Position numbers and translations under genes: made by a program
DNA from: Rossellomorea aquimaris
GTDB taxonomy: Bacteria; Bacillota; Bacilli; Bacillales; Bacillaceae_B
Length of the DNA stretch: 64,000 bases
Reading direction: 5' to 3'
Assembly (NCBI RefSeq): GCF_001877785.1
Contig: NZ_MINN01000085.1
Span: forward strand, 372,001 to 436,000
The notes under the pieces: model-generated
What the model was told of the DNA's origin: nothing
Database searches by the model: none
Seen by the model: the letters and a program-made list of their open reading frames with translations, nothing else
Part shown: piece after piece, positions 34,346-45,198 of the stretch
Layout of the letters: each line of letters opens with the position of its first letter
Numbering within the stretch: position 1 is the first letter of the stretch

Positions 34346-34927
34346 ATGACTAGTATTTGCATCGTGCGCCACGGGCAGACAGATTGGAATTTACATGGAA
34401 GACTGCAGGGGCAGACGGATATCCCCCTTAATGAAACCGGCAGAAAGCAGGCTGAAGAATGCAGGGAGTTCCTTAAAGGTATGGAGTGGGATGGGGTCAT
34501 TACGACTTCCCTTAAGAGAGCGAAAGAAACCGCTGAAATCATCAATAAAGACCTGAACCTGCCCATGATTGAAATGGATGAGTTCAAGGAACGATATTTT
34601 GGCGACGGTGAAGGACTGACACGGGAAGTGAGGATTGAGAAGTATCCGGACTTTATCTTTCCCGGTATGGAGTCCAGGGAGGAACTTGATAGAAGGATCG
34701 AAGCAGGCTTGCAGGCTGTCAGTACAGAGTTCCCTGACAAAAAAATCTTACTTGTTTCACACGGGGCCGTGATCCATGCCATCATCAAAAAGTTTCATAT
34801 GGAAGGCAGTCAGCTTGAGGAATTCAAGTTGTTCAATGGCTGCTTGACTAATATAAGTCTCAAAAAGAATATGTGGAATGTGGAAGATTATAATGTAACG
34901 GAACATTTAATGGAATGTGAGAAATAA
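34346..34927 (+). CDS. Histidine phosphatase (phosphoglycerate mutase-like)
   Basis: 193 residues. IVRHGQTDWN (about 6-15) carries the phospho-accepting histidine in the RHG motif; LLVSHGAVIHAI has the second catalytic histidine. It resembles B. subtilis PhoE/YhfR, a broad-specificity phosphatase, more than true glycolytic mutases because the length is short. AGGAAGAGGAAG precedes the ATG. It is followed 21 bp later by the DCC protein gene. Confidence 0.85.
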   Translation: MTSICIVRHGQTDWNLHGRLQGQTDIPLNETGRKQAEECREFLKGMEWDGVITTSLKRAKETAEIINKDLNLPMIEMDEFKERYFGDGEGLTREVRIEKYPDFIFPGMESREELDRRIEAGLQAVSTEFPDKKILLVSHGAVIHAIIKKFHMEGSQLEEFKLFNGCLTNISLKKNMWNVEDYNVTEHLMECEK

Positions 34928-34948
34928 TAAGTCAGGGGTGATGAGACA

Positions 34949-35335
34949 ATGGCAGTCATTTTATTCGATGGTGTCTGTAATCTATGCAGCAGCTCTGTTC
35001 AATTCATCATCCAAAGAGATCCCGAAAAGGTGTTTAAGTTCGCTTCGCTGCAAAGTGAAACCGGAAAAAGGTATCAGGAGCTGTTCAAAATCCCGGCGTC
35101 CACCGACAGCATAGTGTTGATCATGGATGATAAAGTGTATATGGAGTCAACGGCTGCACTCCTGACAGCATCACGATTAAATCGGCCTTGGAAATGGTTC
35201 CGCATTTTTCTGGTTATTCCTAAACCAATCAGGGATAAAGTTTATAAGTGGATAGCAGCAAACCGGTACAAGTGGTTTGGCCGAAAGGAATCCTGTATGA
35301 TCCCGAGTAAGGAAAGCCGGGACAGGTTTATATGA
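34949..35335 (+). CDS. yuxK: DCC-family thiol-disulfide protein (DUF393, YuxK-like)
   Basis: 128 residues. DGVCNLCSS (7-15) is the DxxCxxC motif that gives the DCC family its name, in a thioredoxin-like fold. SLQSETGKRYQELF and SIVLIMDDKVYMESTAALL are further conserved blocks. The protein may carry out thiol-disulfide exchange; its targets are unknown. The start follows AGGGGTGATGAGACA. It is the last gene before a 700-base gene-free region. Confidence 0.85.
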   Translation: MAVILFDGVCNLCSSSVQFIIQRDPEKVFKFASLQSETGKRYQELFKIPASTDSIVLIMDDKVYMESTAALLTASRLNRPWKWFRIFLVIPKPIRDKVYKWIAANRYKWFGRKESCMIPSKESRDRFI

Positions 35336-36052
35336 TAACGGAAAAGCCCCCGTTCTTTTAAATAAGGGGGATCTGTTTTAAAGTGAAAATATTCGCCTCA
35401 AACCCAAGAAGCAATTTGGCAGGAAAATCAGAATAGGAAAATGCTTGGAGACAGATACTCCAAGAATTTTTTTACAAAGGTATGCACTGGTTAGCAATCT
35501 TCATAAAATAGTCTGTCAAAATAAGGGGATAAATTCCTCTTATTAAGGAATTAGCAAGAAATATGGAGTAAATAGGGGGAAACATTCCCCCTATTTACTC
35601 CAATAGCATGAATTAGGACCCTTTTACCTTGCCTTAACGGAAAAAACTACTCTTATATCCCCCGAACCTAGTACGATTCTGCAGGACAACGGAAAAATTT
35701 CCCCTTATTTAAACAATCAGATGTTATTTACAATAAAGGATGAAAAAATGTCTGCTTCATCCGCCTCTCAAAAAAACAACACCCGCCACCTGCCAATTAA
35801 TATTCATTTGCAGCACACTAATTGGTATAACAATTAGCATCCGAATTTCTACTGACAAAAATTTAGGACCCTATGTTGAAAAGATTCGAAATTGAGGACC
35901 GATTTACCGTTTATTTTTGTTCCCCCATTTATTTCAACAAAAAGAAGCAGTCTTATTCAGTTGTGAATAGGACTGCTGATTTGGTGTGTTAATTCAATTA
36001 GTGTATTCGAAATCCGAACCCGATATTTCTTACCGGGGTCTTTAATTAGTAG
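35336..36052. repeat. Gene-free region with palindromes
   Basis: I see no gene of any size here. It holds a perfect 17-bp inverted repeat with a 3-base loop (35565-35601, GGAGTAAATAGGGGGAA arm), a related AATAAGGGGA...TTCCTCTTATT palindrome (35519-35544), two AACGGAAAAA units (35636, 35688), and three variants of TTAGGACC (35614, 35862, 35893). The repeats look like worn copies of a dispersed family. A minus-strand terminator lies at 35938-35977. Confidence 0.6.
35938..35977 (-). terminator. Likely terminator of pxpA-yjbQ
   Basis: On the minus strand AGCAGTCCTATTCA pairs with TGAATAAGACTGCT before TTCTTTTT. Confidence 0.6.
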
Positions 36053-36451
36053 TCAGGATCCCAAAATTTGAACGGCCATTTTCCGATGCCGGGGGCCGTC
36101 AAATTCACAGAAATAAATCCCTTGCCATGTTCCCAGCAATAACCTGCCATCTTTAATAAGGACTGTCTGTGAATGACCTGTCGTGCTCGTTTTCAAATGC
36201 GCTGCCGTATTGCCTTCACCATGAAGGTCCTTTGTATGATTCCAGGGATAAACCTCATCCAGGCGCCTCATAAAATCAGTCTTTACATCGGGGTCGGCAT
36301 TCTCGTTTACCGTGATGCCCGCAGTCGTATGAAGGGATTGGATGATGACTGCTCCGTTTATTATACCGGATTTATTCACAAACTCCTGAACACGGTCAGT
36401 CACTTCTATCATTTCATCCCGCTTTCTGGTTTCCAGTTCCATTATTTTCAT
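36053..36451 (-). CDS. yjbQ: YjbQ family protein (UPF0047)
   Basis: 132 residues. [39 protein letters not shown] and [16 protein letters not shown] are the family's conserved blocks, with histidines thought to bind a metal. The family has been linked to thiamine phosphate synthase activity in E. coli, but its main role is unsettled. AAGGAGATTGAC precedes the ATG. It lies 24 bp downstream of pxpA in the same direction, so they probably share a transcript. Confidence 0.88.
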   Translation of the reverse strand: MKIMELETRKRDEMIEVTDRVQEFVNKSGIINGAVIIQSLHTTAGITVNENADPDVKTDFMRRLDEVYPWNHTKDLHGEGNTAAHLKTSTTGHSQTVLIKDGRLLLGTWQGIYFCEFDGPRHRKMAVQILGS

Positions 36452-36475
36452 TTGTCAATCTCCTTCCTTGAGCAT

Positions 36476-37201
36476 TCAGCTCAATTTTTCCTTTAGTCTT
36501 CTGGCCAGGCTGACGCCTTCTCTGTTATCCCCGTGAAGGCAGATTGTATCTGCCTCTATTGAAATGACTTCACCGCCTGCCGTGACTACTTCCTGTCTTT
36601 CGACCATCCTCATCACTTGTTCTTCCACCTTATCTGCGTCATGAAGGACGGAATTAGGAAGCGACCTCGGGGTGAGTGTGCCGTCTGACTGATAGGTGCG
36701 GTCCGCGAATACTTCATGTGCGACCGTAAGCCCCGCCTTATTCCCAGCTTTCGTCAGTTCGCTTCCAGAGAGGCCGAATAATACAAGGGAATCATCGATA
36801 TCACGGACAGCCTCCGCAATGGAGCGGGACAGTTCAGCGTCCCTTGCAGCCATATTATATAAAGCACCATGGGGTTTCACATGCGTAAGCGTCCCGCCCT
36901 TTGCCTTTACGATTGCCTGCAATGCGCCTACTTGATATAAAATAAGGGAATACGCTTCCTGAGGAGTGATGGTCATATTCCTGCGCCCGAAACCCTGCAG
37001 GTCCGGAAGGCCGGGGTGCGCCCCGATCTTAAGGCCATGCGAGAGCGCCTGCTCCACCGTTTTCATCATCACGAGCGGGTCACCTGCGTGAAAGCCGCAT
37101 GCTATATTGACAGAGTCCACATACTTCATCATCTCTTCATCCTGCCCGATTGTATAAGCCCCATAGCTTTCACCCAAATCACAATTCAAATCGATCTTCA
37201 T
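36476..37201 (-). CDS. pxpA: 5-oxoprolinase subunit A (LamB/YcsF)
   Basis: About 241 residues. [14 protein letters not shown] and [14 protein letters not shown] are the diagnostic opening and metal-binding blocks; [15 protein letters not shown] and VKPHGALYN follow. PxpA works with PxpB and PxpC to open 5-oxoproline to glutamate with ATP. Those partner genes are not next to it here, which is unusual. ATG 37201 is chosen for AAAGGATG eight bases upstream; an ATG three codons earlier overlaps that site. Confidence 0.9.
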   Translation of the reverse strand: MKIDLNCDLGESYGAYTIGQDEEMMKYVDSVNIACGFHAGDPLVMMKTVEQALSHGLKIGAHPGLPDLQGFGRRNMTITPQEAYSLILYQVGALQAIVKAKGGTLTHVKPHGALYNMAARDAELSRSIAEAVRDIDDSLVLFGLSGSELTKAGNKAGLTVAHEVFADRTYQSDGTLTPRSLPNSVLHDADKVEEQVMRMVERQEVVTAGGEVISIEADTICLHGDNREGVSLARRLKEKLS

Positions 37202-37293
37202 CCCAAGCATCCTTTCTTATACGATTTTTATAGAAAATATAATTGTTTATTATCTTATCATAAGTATGTATAGTAAAAAGAAAAAGCTTGATC

Positions 37294-37464
37294 CTAGGAA
37301 GGACTAAGCTTTATTTTGACCTTTTCGTAAAAGGTTTTTATTTTTCCTTCTTTGGCCGGCTGATTATCGTTTATGACTTTTGTACGGAGAATAAAATAAA
37401 TGATTTCCTCAAGCATGGCTAATAGTATTAATAAGGATACAACTAACGAAATCCAGAAAGTCAC
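37294..37464 (-). CDS. Small single-pass membrane protein
   Basis: 56 residues, read from GTG 37464 (ATG 37470 possible), MTFWISLVVSLLILLAMLEE..., with a hydrophobic helix at 3-20 and a basic C-terminal part. AAAGGA lies nine bases before the GTG. A hairpin overlapping the stop (AAAGCTT..AAGCTTT with T-rich tail) may be its terminator. No family known. Confidence 0.5.
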   Translation of the reverse strand: MTFWISLVVSLLILLAMLEEIIYFILRTKVINDNQPAKEGKIKTFYEKVKIKLSPS

Positions 37465-37705
37465 CGACATCATTCCTTTCTTAACAGGATAATACAGTAT
37501 ATGGGTATATGTACCACTTAATGAAAACAGTTAAACACGGGTTGCATCGTATTCATTTCATCATCACTTTTTACTATCATGAGATTAAGTGGATAATAAA
37601 TTTATTATGTAAACCTCCTAATTTAGAGTAATTTTATCATCTTCTCATCAGATTTTAATTTTAAGAGAGCATGATGAACTTAGAGCAAAAAAGGGAGGTA
37701 ATGAT

Positions 37706-37825
37706 ATGATGATGTTCATACGCTTCATACCCATCCTGTTTTTCAGCATAACGGCTTTGACATTGTTTACGTTTCAGGGAATTGAGATTTTCCATGCATT
37801 TAATGATTTTTTTTCAAAGAAATAA
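37706..37825 (+). CDS. 39-residue hydrophobic small protein
   Basis: ATG 37706 follows AAGGGAGGTAATGAT. MMMFIRFIPILFFSITALTL is a membrane helix, followed by a short tail. It ends 30 bp before the response regulator gene and could be cotranscribed with it; a role in that system is only a possibility. Confidence 0.5.
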   Translation: MMMFIRFIPILFFSITALTLFTFQGIEIFHAFNDFFSKK

Positions 37826-37854
37826 ACGGATCAGTGATTATAGCAGGTGAGTGA

Positions 37855-38535
37855 ATGAAAAGAGTCTTATTAATCGAAGATGAAAAAAACCTATCACGTT
37901 TCATAGAACTTGAGCTTAAATATGAAGGATATGAAATCGGTCTTGCGTTTACAGGCAGGGACGGGCTGGACTTGGCATTGAACGAAGAGTGGGATGTGAT
38001 CCTGCTGGACCTGATGCTTCCCGGTCTGAATGGATTGGAGGTATGTCGAAGGATCCGGCAGAGCAAGGAGACGCCGATCCTGATGATCACAGCGAGGGAC
38101 AGCGTGATGGACAGAGTGTCCGGCCTCGACAGCGGAGCAGATGATTATATCGTGAAGCCTTTTGCAATCGAAGAGCTTCTCGCGAGGCTCCGCGCCGTTT
38201 TCCGGAGGACCCAGATCGATGCCCCGCAGCCGCCGGTAACCTCATATGTCCACAACAACCTGACTGTGTATAAGGAATCAAGGCAGGTATTCAAAGAAGG
38301 CAAAGAAATAGAAGTGACTAAGAGGGAATACGATTTATTGCTTGCCTTCCTGGAAAATAAGAATATTGTTCTGACGAGGGAAGTCTTGTTGAATAAAGTA
38401 TGGGGATACGATACGGAAGTCGAAACCAATGTCGTGGACGTCTATGTCAGATATTTACGGAATAAACTTGATTCGCCGGAAGAAGAAAGCATCATCCAGA
38501 CGGTCCGCGGCACCGGATATGTGATGAGGTCATGA
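37855..38535 (+). CDS. OmpR-family response regulator (ArlR/YkoG-like)
   Basis: 226 residues. The receiver domain (1-120) has the phosphoacceptor D52 in LLDLMLPG, the acidic pair EDE near the start and K101 in DYIVKPF. A winged-helix DNA-binding domain follows (about 125-226, with EVETNVVDVYVRYLRNKL). It resembles ArlR of Staphylococcus and YkoG of B. subtilis. The targets are unknown. It overlaps the kinase gene by 4 bp. Confidence 0.92.
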   Translation: MKRVLLIEDEKNLSRFIELELKYEGYEIGLAFTGRDGLDLALNEEWDVILLDLMLPGLNGLEVCRRIRQSKETPILMITARDSVMDRVSGLDSGADDYIVKPFAIEELLARLRAVFRRTQIDAPQPPVTSYVHNNLTVYKESRQVFKEGKEIEVTKREYDLLLAFLENKNIVLTREVLLNKVWGYDTEVETNVVDVYVRYLRNKLDSPEEESIIQTVRGTGYVMRS

Positions 38536-39950
38536 ACAAGTTAAAGAGGTGGATCAAACCGACTTCCCTGAAGATCAAATGGGCTTTGGCATCGGGATCC
38601 GCCATATTTCTCGCTTTCTTTCTATTCAGCTTCTTTCAATATCATGCCATTAACAAATGGATGCTTGATGAAGAGGAGAATAACTTCAGCAGGGTCCTTG
38701 ATGAAATCACTGTCTTCTTCAAACAGCGTGGGGACAATGTGACACTGCAGGATATTTATGACAGCAGAGACCTCATGAAGCAAATTGCAGAAAAAGATCA
38801 AACAATCAGGATATTGAACCGTAATGGGAAGCAGGCCCTGGAGATCAGAGGGGAAAATGAGCCTGCTTTTTATATTCCTTTTCAGCCTGTCAGGGATAAA
38901 GAAGTCAAGTTGATCGAATCTGATGATAAAAAGATCCTTATCGGCCATTCGCCGATTCGTTCAAATCAATTCAATGGATACGTAGAAATCATCCAGCCGC
39001 TGAATCGTTATGAAAGTATCATGAAGAATCTCTTCTGGATGATGTCCTTCACCGGCGTCGCAGCATTATTATTAAGTGCCCTGCTCGGCTACTTAATGGC
39101 ACGGAATTTCATCAGGCCGCTGAATAAATTATCAGAAGCGATGCGCTCCATTGAACGAAATGGGTTTCAAAGAAGAGTGGAAGCGACGAACGCTCATGAT
39201 GAAATCAGTGAGCTTTCTCAGATCTTCAATAAGATGATGATCGAAATTGAGAGGTCATTCAGGCAGCAGCAGCAGTTTGTGGAAGATGCTTCCCATGAAT
39301 TAAGGACCCCCATCCAGGTCCTGGAGGGACATCTCGCCTTACTGAACAGGTGGGGCAAAAAGGACCCCTCGATCCTGGAGGAATCATTACAGGTTTCCCT
39401 TGAGGAGCTTGACAGAGTCAAACGCCTCGTCGGAGAACTGCTTGAGTTATCAAAGGCCGACCGTGAACTGGCGGATTATGAAAACGCCAAAGTGAATATA
39501 AAAGAGGTTTCACGCAAAATCATCCGTGATTTTGCATTCCTTCACGAGGACTATGATTTTGCACTCGAGGATGATCTCAAGGATACTGCAGATGCTTTTA
39601 TGTTAAAAAGGCATCTGGAACAGATACTGGTCATCTTATTGGATAATGCGGTGAAGTATTCCGAAACACGAACCCGTGTAGAGGTTCGGATGTACGAACA
39701 GGACAGACAGCTCGTACTTGAAGTAAAGGATGAAGGAATCGGAATACCGGAAGAAGACCTGCAAAAGGTGTTTGACCGCTTTTACCGGGTAGATAAAGCG
39801 AGGAGCAGGGAAAAAGGCGGTTACGGGCTGGGTCTGGCGATTGCCTCCAAATTGATCTATAACTATGGCGGCACGATCGAAGCAGCGGGGAATGATCCAG
39901 CCGGAACGATTATCCGTGTTTCATTAAAGAGGGCATCAGAGCACAAATAA
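38532..39950 (+). CDS. HAMP-domain sensor histidine kinase (ArlS/YkoH-like)
   Basis: 472 residues. Two membrane helices (about 17-36 and 167-190) enclose an outer sensor domain of ~130 residues; then a HAMP linker, the H box with H255 in EDASHELRTPIQVL, and an ATPase domain (N box LDNAVKYSE, G boxes DEGIGIPEED and GGYGLGLAI). It phosphorylates the regulator encoded just before it. The signal is unknown; the extracellular domain lacks cysteines. A bidirectional terminator follows. Confidence 0.93.
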   Translation: MNKLKRWIKPTSLKIKWALASGSAIFLAFFLFSFFQYHAINKWMLDEEENNFSRVLDEITVFFKQRGDNVTLQDIYDSRDLMKQIAEKDQTIRILNRNGKQALEIRGENEPAFYIPFQPVRDKEVKLIESDDKKILIGHSPIRSNQFNGYVEIIQPLNRYESIMKNLFWMMSFTGVAALLLSALLGYLMARNFIRPLNKLSEAMRSIERNGFQRRVEATNAHDEISELSQIFNKMMIEIERSFRQQQQFVEDASHELRTPIQVLEGHLALLNRWGKKDPSILEESLQVSLEELDRVKRLVGELLELSKADRELADYENAKVNIKEVSRKIIRDFAFLHEDYDFALEDDLKDTADAFMLKRHLEQILVILLDNAVKYSETRTRVEVRMYEQDRQLVLEVKDEGIGIPEEDLQKVFDRFYRVDKARSREKGGYGLGLAIASKLIYNYGGTIEAAGNDPAGTIIRVSLKRASEHK

Positions 39951-39955
39951 GATAA

Positions 39956-39991
39956 ATAGACGTCTCAGTATTTTTCTGAGACGTCTATTTC
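39956..39991. terminator. Bidirectional terminator
   Basis: AATAGACGTCTCAG and CTGAGACGTCTATT pair around a TATTTTT loop, between convergent genes; it covers the end of the Hsp20 gene. Confidence 0.85.
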
Positions 39992-40474
39992 TGTGTACTG
40001 CATATCGATGCTTCTCGGGATTTTTAATTCAAGCACCCCATCCTTATACTGCGCCACCGCCCCTTTTTTCTTGACCAGTGAAGGAAGTGTCAGTACCTGC
40101 CGGTCACCGTGCTCGGGTATATTCTCAATGATTGCCTGGTTGGAAGTGTGATAAATCTTCATCTGTCTCATCCACTCTTCATTAGGGATCTTCATCCGGA
40201 TGTAAACATCTTCAAAGGTTTCAAAAATATTGACGGGTATTTGATTATGCTGGGAAGGGGCTGCTTGATCACGTTGTGCAGATTCGTTGTCCATCGGATG
40301 AATGAAAGGCTGATGGCCTTTCATAGCTTCATTTGGGTTCATCATGCTGCTCCAGCCGCCGGGAAACATATTTTTCATCATATTCTGTACATACGAGTCA
40401 ATTTCTTTAGGATTCATATTATTCATTTGTTCCTTCATGTCTTTATTGAACGGGAACAGGCTCCATGGAAACAT
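39965..40474 (-). CDS. Hsp20/alpha-crystallin-family protein, CotP/GerT-like
   Basis: About 169 residues. MFPWSLFPFNKDMKEQM and EIDSYVQNMMKNMFPGG at the start match the spore-related CotP/GerT type; the C-terminal ~95 residues form a degenerate alpha-crystallin domain (DVYIRMKIPNEEWMRQMKIYHTSN, LELKIPR). GerT and CotP sit in the spore coat of B. subtilis and B. cereus and affect germination. ATG 40474 follows GAAAGGTGATG. No sigma-K or sigma-E promoter was identified by eye. Confidence 0.75.
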   Translation of the reverse strand: MFPWSLFPFNKDMKEQMNNMNPKEIDSYVQNMMKNMFPGGWSSMMNPNEAMKGHQPFIHPMDNESAQRDQAAPSQHNQIPVNIFETFEDVYIRMKIPNEEWMRQMKIYHTSNQAIIENIPEHGDRQVLTLPSLVKKKGAVAQYKDGVLELKIPRSIDMQYTEIDVSEKY

Positions 40475-40922
40475 AAGCATCACCTTTCTTTTGCGCACAA
40501 GGTCTTACTTAGACAGTTCATTATAAACAGTATTGGTTGATATATCGTATGCAGAAATGGGCGAAGAGTTCAGGTGAAGAAAGATTAAGATTCAGTTTTG
40601 CGGGAATGGAATATTGAACCTTGCACTATAGAATTCTTTACAATCAATAAAAAAGACTGAATTTGATAAAAAGTATTTGGTTTTTTTTAGTAAGAGTAGT
40701 AAGATGGTTTATGAAAAAAGTTACCGGAGTAACGTTTTATAATAGAGTGAATAAGAAAGCGCTTAATAAAATGTTATTTCAGAATAGTCGTTTTTATATG
40801 AAATTTTTCACAAATCATTATGGGAATATAAGTAAATGAGCAGGAGATGAAGTCGAACACAAAATTTTAAGAAATTTGACATAAAGACTTTAACTTACTA
40901 CTGCACAGTGATAAAATATCTC

Positions 40923-40936
40923 TGTAAGCGTTTTAG
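40923..40936 (+). promoter_or_regulatory. Possible CcpA cre site before odhA
   Basis: TGTAAGCGTTTTAG agrees with TGWAANCGNTNWCA except at the last two bases. It lies about 110 bases before odhA, near TAAAAT (40912), a possible -10. The rest of 40475-41043 holds no gene; a weaker TGTT-free match AGAAAGCGCTTAAT lies at 40754. Confidence 0.55.
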
Positions 40937-41043
40937 TGCTTAAATAATATTATTCTTGCATAACAATTTTGTTTGAAGTTGAAATGGAAGGATACACGAT
41001 ATCCAAATTATACTAACTGGCAAATAGTTGGAGGTTTTTCAAA

Positions 41044-43893
41044 ATGAAAAAGCAATCGACAAACCAAGGCGAGCCATGGCATTCCTTTTACGGGCCAAAC
41101 CTGGGCTACGTGATGGAGGTCTATGAACAATTTCTTGAAGATCCATCGGAAGTAGACCCTGAACTAAGGGAGTTATTTGAACAATGGGGGCCTCCTACTG
41201 CTGAAGATGCTGCAGTGATGGCAAGTGCTCAGAAAGCAGACACTTCTTTCACCCTGCCTGCACAGCCTACTGCGCTCAGCAAAATGGTCGCAGCCGTCAA
41301 GCTTGCAGATAATATCCGTACATATGGTCATTTGGCTGCAGACATCAACCCGCTCAATGACCGCAATAAAGATACAAGGAGAATCGAACTGTCAGAGTTC
41401 GACTTGACCGAGGAAGACCTGAAGAATATCCCGGTTGATTTCCTTTGCCCTGATGCACCGTCCCACATCAAAGACGGCCTTCAGGCAGTGAATCACTTGA
41501 GAGAAGTCTATACAAAGAAACTGGCATTCGAATATGCGCATGTTCATGAGCTGCAAGAAAAGAACTGGCTCAGGGAAAAAATCGAGTCAGGGTCTTATTT
41601 TTCACCTCTGTCCAAAGAACAGAAGGTTTCCTTATTGAAACGCCTGGCAGAAGTAGATGGATTTGAAAAATATGTCCACCGCACATTCGTAGGACAAAAG
41701 CGCTTCTCGATCGAAGGGTTGGACACGATGGTGCCGCTGCTCGATGAGATGATCCGCTATTCCGTTGAATCGGGAGCAAAAACGGTGAATATCGGGATGG
41801 CACACCGAGGAAGGCTGAACGTCCTTGCCCACGTGATCGGAAAGCCGTACGAAATGATCTTTGCAGAATTCCAGCATGCACCAAGTAAAGACCTGATTCC
41901 ATCAGAAGGCTCCATCGGCATTACGTTCGGATGGACAGGGGATGTAAAGTATCATTTGGGAGCAGACAGGGAGATTTCCCCGCAGGCGATGCCGACAGCG
42001 AGGGCGCGTGTCACATTGGCGAATAATCCGAGCCACTTGGAAGTAGTGAGCCCGATCGTTGCCGGTTATACACGTGCTGCACAGGAAAACCGTGAAGAAA
42101 ACGGATATCCGGTTCAATCACCCGAATCATCCTATGCTGTCATGATTCATGGAGATGCAGCGTTCCCTGGACAGGGTGTGGTTGCCGAGACATTAAATAT
42201 GAGCAGGCTCCGCGGCTATCATACTGGAGGATCCATCCATCTTATCGCAAATAATATGATTGGATTCACCACGGAAAGCCGTGATTCCCGTTCCACTAAA
42301 TATGCATCTGACACGGCCAAGGGCTTTGAAGTGCCGATTGTGCACGTCAATGCAGACTATCCCGAAGCTTGTCTGGCAGCTGCCGTTTTAGCCTATGAAT
42401 ATCGCAAAACATTCGGCAAGGATTTCGTCATCGACCTCATCGGCTACCGCAGATTCGGTCACAACGAAATGGACGAACCGATGGTGACGAATCCTCAGAT
42501 GTATTCCATCATCCAGAATCATCCGAATGTCAAAAAACTGTACGCCGAACAACTCATTTCTGAAGGGATCATCTCTCAGGAGGAAGTCGACAGAATGGAC
42601 TCCGAAGTGGAAGAAGTGCTGAAAGCCGCCTACGATAAGGTCCCGGCGAAGGATGAAGATCCTGATACCGTCATGGCACCGCCGGAAGACGTGGCAAACG
42701 GTCTGCCTGAACTTAATACGTCCGTGGAATTCGATAAGCTGAAGCATATTAATGATGAGCTGCTTCAATGGCCGGAAGGTTTCAATGTGTTCAAGAAGCT
42801 TGGAAAGATCCTGCAAAGACGCAGCCAGGCATTCGAAGGCAAGGGGAAAATCGACTGGGCACATGCAGAGACACTCGCATTTGCATCCATCCTTAAAGAC
42901 GGCACCCCGATTCGATTGACCGGCCAGGACTCTGAGCGCGGTACATTCGCGCAGCGCCACCTTGTCCTTCATGATGAAAAATCAGGGGATGAATACATCC
43001 CGCTGCACCATATCGCTGAAAGCAATGCATCGTTCGTTGTCCATAACAGCCCTTTGACTGAAACAGCGGTTGTCGGGTATGAGTACGGATATAATGTTTT
43101 TGCGCCTGAGACCCTCGTTCTTTGGGAAGCTCAATTCGGTGATTTCTCTAATATGGCACAAGTCATGTTCGACCAGTTCATTTCAGCAGGCCGCGCCAAG
43201 TGGGGTCAGAAAACAGGTCTTGTCATGCTCCTTCCACACGGATATGAAGGACAGGGTCCTGAGCACTCAAGCGCCCGTCTTGAAAGATTCCTTCAATTGG
43301 GCGGAGAGTATAACTGGACAGTCGCCAACTGCTCGACTTCAGGACAGTATTTCCACGTCCTGAGACGCCAGGCAGCGATCCTTCAAAAGGAAGAAGTCAG
43401 GCCTCTTGTCATCATGACGCCTAAGAGCCTGCTTCGAAATCAATTCGCATCCGTAACTGCGGAAGAGCTTGCCGAGGGAGAATTCCATTCTGTACTCGAA
43501 CAAAAAGGATTGGGAGAAAACCGTGAAGCTGTAGAGCGGATTGTAATCGGAAGCGGTAAGATCGCAATCGACCTTGAAGAAAAGCTGCAGGGCATGGATG
43601 AAACGGATTGGCTCCATATACTGAGACTTGAAGAAATTTATCCGTTCCCTAAAAATGATATGGAAGAAATCCTGGGAAGATATCCAAACCTGAAAGAATT
43701 GGTCTGGATCCAGGAAGAACCAAAGAATATGGGAGCATGGACATTTGTTGAACCAAGACTGCGTGACTTGGCAGCAGAAAGCGTTGACGTTCAATATGTA
43801 GGACGCAGAAGACGTTCAAGTCCTTCTGAAGGGGAACCTACTGTACACAAAAAAGAACAAGCACGTATCATTAACGAAGCGTTAACTCGATAA
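41044..43893 (+). CDS. odhA: 2-oxoglutarate dehydrogenase E1 component
   Basis: 949 residues, normal for Bacillus OdhA. The N-terminal segment [24 protein letters not shown] is the E2-binding region. The thiamine diphosphate fold includes [16 protein letters not shown] and [25 protein letters not shown] (GDG...NN-like motif), and [10 protein letters not shown] in the C-terminal domain. It decarboxylates 2-oxoglutarate in the TCA cycle and reduces the lipoyl group of OdhB. GGAGG precedes the ATG. A cre-like site upstream suggests CcpA repression in rich sugar, as in B. subtilis. It forms an operon with odhB 19 bp downstream. Confidence 0.96.
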   Translation: MKKQSTNQGEPWHSFYGPNLGYVMEVYEQFLEDPSEVDPELRELFEQWGPPTAEDAAVMASAQKADTSFTLPAQPTALSKMVAAVKLADNIRTYGHLAADINPLNDRNKDTRRIELSEFDLTEEDLKNIPVDFLCPDAPSHIKDGLQAVNHLREVYTKKLAFEYAHVHELQEKNWLREKIESGSYFSPLSKEQKVSLLKRLAEVDGFEKYVHRTFVGQKRFSIEGLDTMVPLLDEMIRYSVESGAKTVNIGMAHRGRLNVLAHVIGKPYEMIFAEFQHAPSKDLIPSEGSIGITFGWTGDVKYHLGADREISPQAMPTARARVTLANNPSHLEVVSPIVAGYTRAAQENREENGYPVQSPESSYAVMIHGDAAFPGQGVVAETLNMSRLRGYHTGGSIHLIANNMIGFTTESRDSRSTKYASDTAKGFEVPIVHVNADYPEACLAAAVLAYEYRKTFGKDFVIDLIGYRRFGHNEMDEPMVTNPQMYSIIQNHPNVKKLYAEQLISEGIISQEEVDRMDSEVEEVLKAAYDKVPAKDEDPDTVMAPPEDVANGLPELNTSVEFDKLKHINDELLQWPEGFNVFKKLGKILQRRSQAFEGKGKIDWAHAETLAFASILKDGTPIRLTGQDSERGTFAQRHLVLHDEKSGDEYIPLHHIAESNASFVVHNSPLTETAVVGYEYGYNVFAPETLVLWEAQFGDFSNMAQVMFDQFISAGRAKWGQKTGLVMLLPHGYEGQGPEHSSARLERFLQLGGEYNWTVANCSTSGQYFHVLRRQAAILQKEEVRPLVIMTPKSLLRNQFASVTAEELAEGEFHSVLEQKGLGENREAVERIVIGSGKIAIDLEEKLQGMDETDWLHILRLEEIYPFPKNDMEEILGRYPNLKELVWIQEEPKNMGAWTFVEPRLRDLAAESVDVQYVGRRRRSSPSEGEPTVHKKEQARIINEALTR

Positions 43894-43912
43894 GAAAGAG
43901 GAGGACATCACA

Positions 43913-45163
43913 GTGGCAGAAATCAAAGTTCCAGAATTGGCAGAATCAATTACAGAAGGTACGATTGCTCAATGGTTGAAGCAGCCTGGCGATTATGTTG
44001 AAAAAGGCGAGTACATCGTAGAATTAGAGACAGATAAAGTAAATGTAGAAGTGATTTCTGAAGAAGCGGGTACCATTCAAGAACTTAAAGCCGATGAAGG
44101 TGACACTGTAGAGGTTGGTCAGGTCATCGCGATTGTGGGAGCAGGCGGGGAAGCTCCGGCACCTGCAGACAGCAAAGAAAAAGAGGAACCTAAGCAGGAA
44201 AAAGCTGAGGAAAAAGCTGAGGAGAAAGCTCCTAAAGAAGAAGCTCCTGCATCAAAAGACGATAAAAAGAATCGTCCGATCGCTTCTCCTGCAGCCCGTA
44301 AGCTTGCTCGTGAAAAAGGAATCGACCTTTCTCAAGTACCTACAGACCCGCTTGGAAGAGTGAGAAAGCAAGATATCGAAGCTTATGAGAACAAGCCGGC
44401 ATCCGCACCTGCGAAGCCTGCTCAGGAAGCAAAGAAAGCTCCTGCGAAGAAAGATGACGGAAAGCCGGTCGTTCGTGAAAAAATGTCCCGCAGAAGACAA
44501 ACCATTGCGAAGCGTCTTGTAGAAGTACAACAGACAGCAGCAATGCTGACCACTTTCAATGAAATTGACATGTCTGCCGTCATGGAATTGAGAAAGCGCA
44601 AAAAAGACAAATTCTTTGAAGATCACGATGTTCGTCTTGGATTCATGAGTTTCTTCACAAAAGCTGTAACAGCCGCACTGAAAAAATATCCTTACGTCAA
44701 TGCAGAAATTGACGGTGATGAAATCGTCCTTAAGAAATATTATGATGTAGGTGTAGCTGTTTCAACGGATGATGGTCTTGTCGTGCCGGTTGTAAGAGAT
44801 TGCGACCGCAAGAACTTTGCAGAAATTGAAGGCGAAATCATGGAGCTTGCGACAAAAGCAAGAAATAACAAGCTTGCACTGTCCGACCTTCAAGGCGGAT
44901 CCTTCACCATCACCAATGGGGGAGTATTCGGTTCATTATTATCCACACCAATCTTAAACGGACCACAGGTAGGTATCCTGGGAATGCATACAATACAGCT
45001 CCGACCTGTAGCAATCGACAAAGAAAACATGGAGAACCGCCCAATGATGTACATCGCACTTTCCTATGATCACCGGATCATTGACGGGAAAGAAGCGGTA
45101 GGGTTCCTGGCAACAATCAAGAACCTTCTTGAAAATCCTGAAGATTTACTGCTGGAAGGATAA
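43913..45163 (+). CDS. odhB: 2-oxoglutarate dehydrogenase E2, dihydrolipoyl succinyltransferase
   Basis: 416 residues. The lipoyl domain (1-77) has the modified lysine in [11 protein letters not shown] (K42). A Lys/Glu/Pro-rich linker and an E1/E3-binding domain ([19 protein letters not shown], ~120-160) follow, then the acyltransferase core ending in [13 protein letters not shown] with catalytic H387 and D391. It forms the core of the complex. GTG start after AAGAGGAGGAC. A terminator ends the operon. E3 is not in this window. Confidence 0.96.
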   Translation: MAEIKVPELAESITEGTIAQWLKQPGDYVEKGEYIVELETDKVNVEVISEEAGTIQELKADEGDTVEVGQVIAIVGAGGEAPAPADSKEKEEPKQEKAEEKAEEKAPKEEAPASKDDKKNRPIASPAARKLAREKGIDLSQVPTDPLGRVRKQDIEAYENKPASAPAKPAQEAKKAPAKKDDGKPVVREKMSRRRQTIAKRLVEVQQTAAMLTTFNEIDMSAVMELRKRKKDKFFEDHDVRLGFMSFFTKAVTAALKKYPYVNAEIDGDEIVLKKYYDVGVAVSTDDGLVVPVVRDCDRKNFAEIEGEIMELATKARNNKLALSDLQGGSFTITNGGVFGSLLSTPILNGPQVGILGMHTIQLRPVAIDKENMENRPMMYIALSYDHRIIDGKEAVGFLATIKNLLENPEDLLLEG

Positions 45164-45198
45164 TCGTTTTACCTTATTGAATATAGATGAATGTGTTT

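Noticed and set aside
42388..42972. 194-codon antisense frame in odhA
   Set aside because: Shadow frame within a well supported gene.
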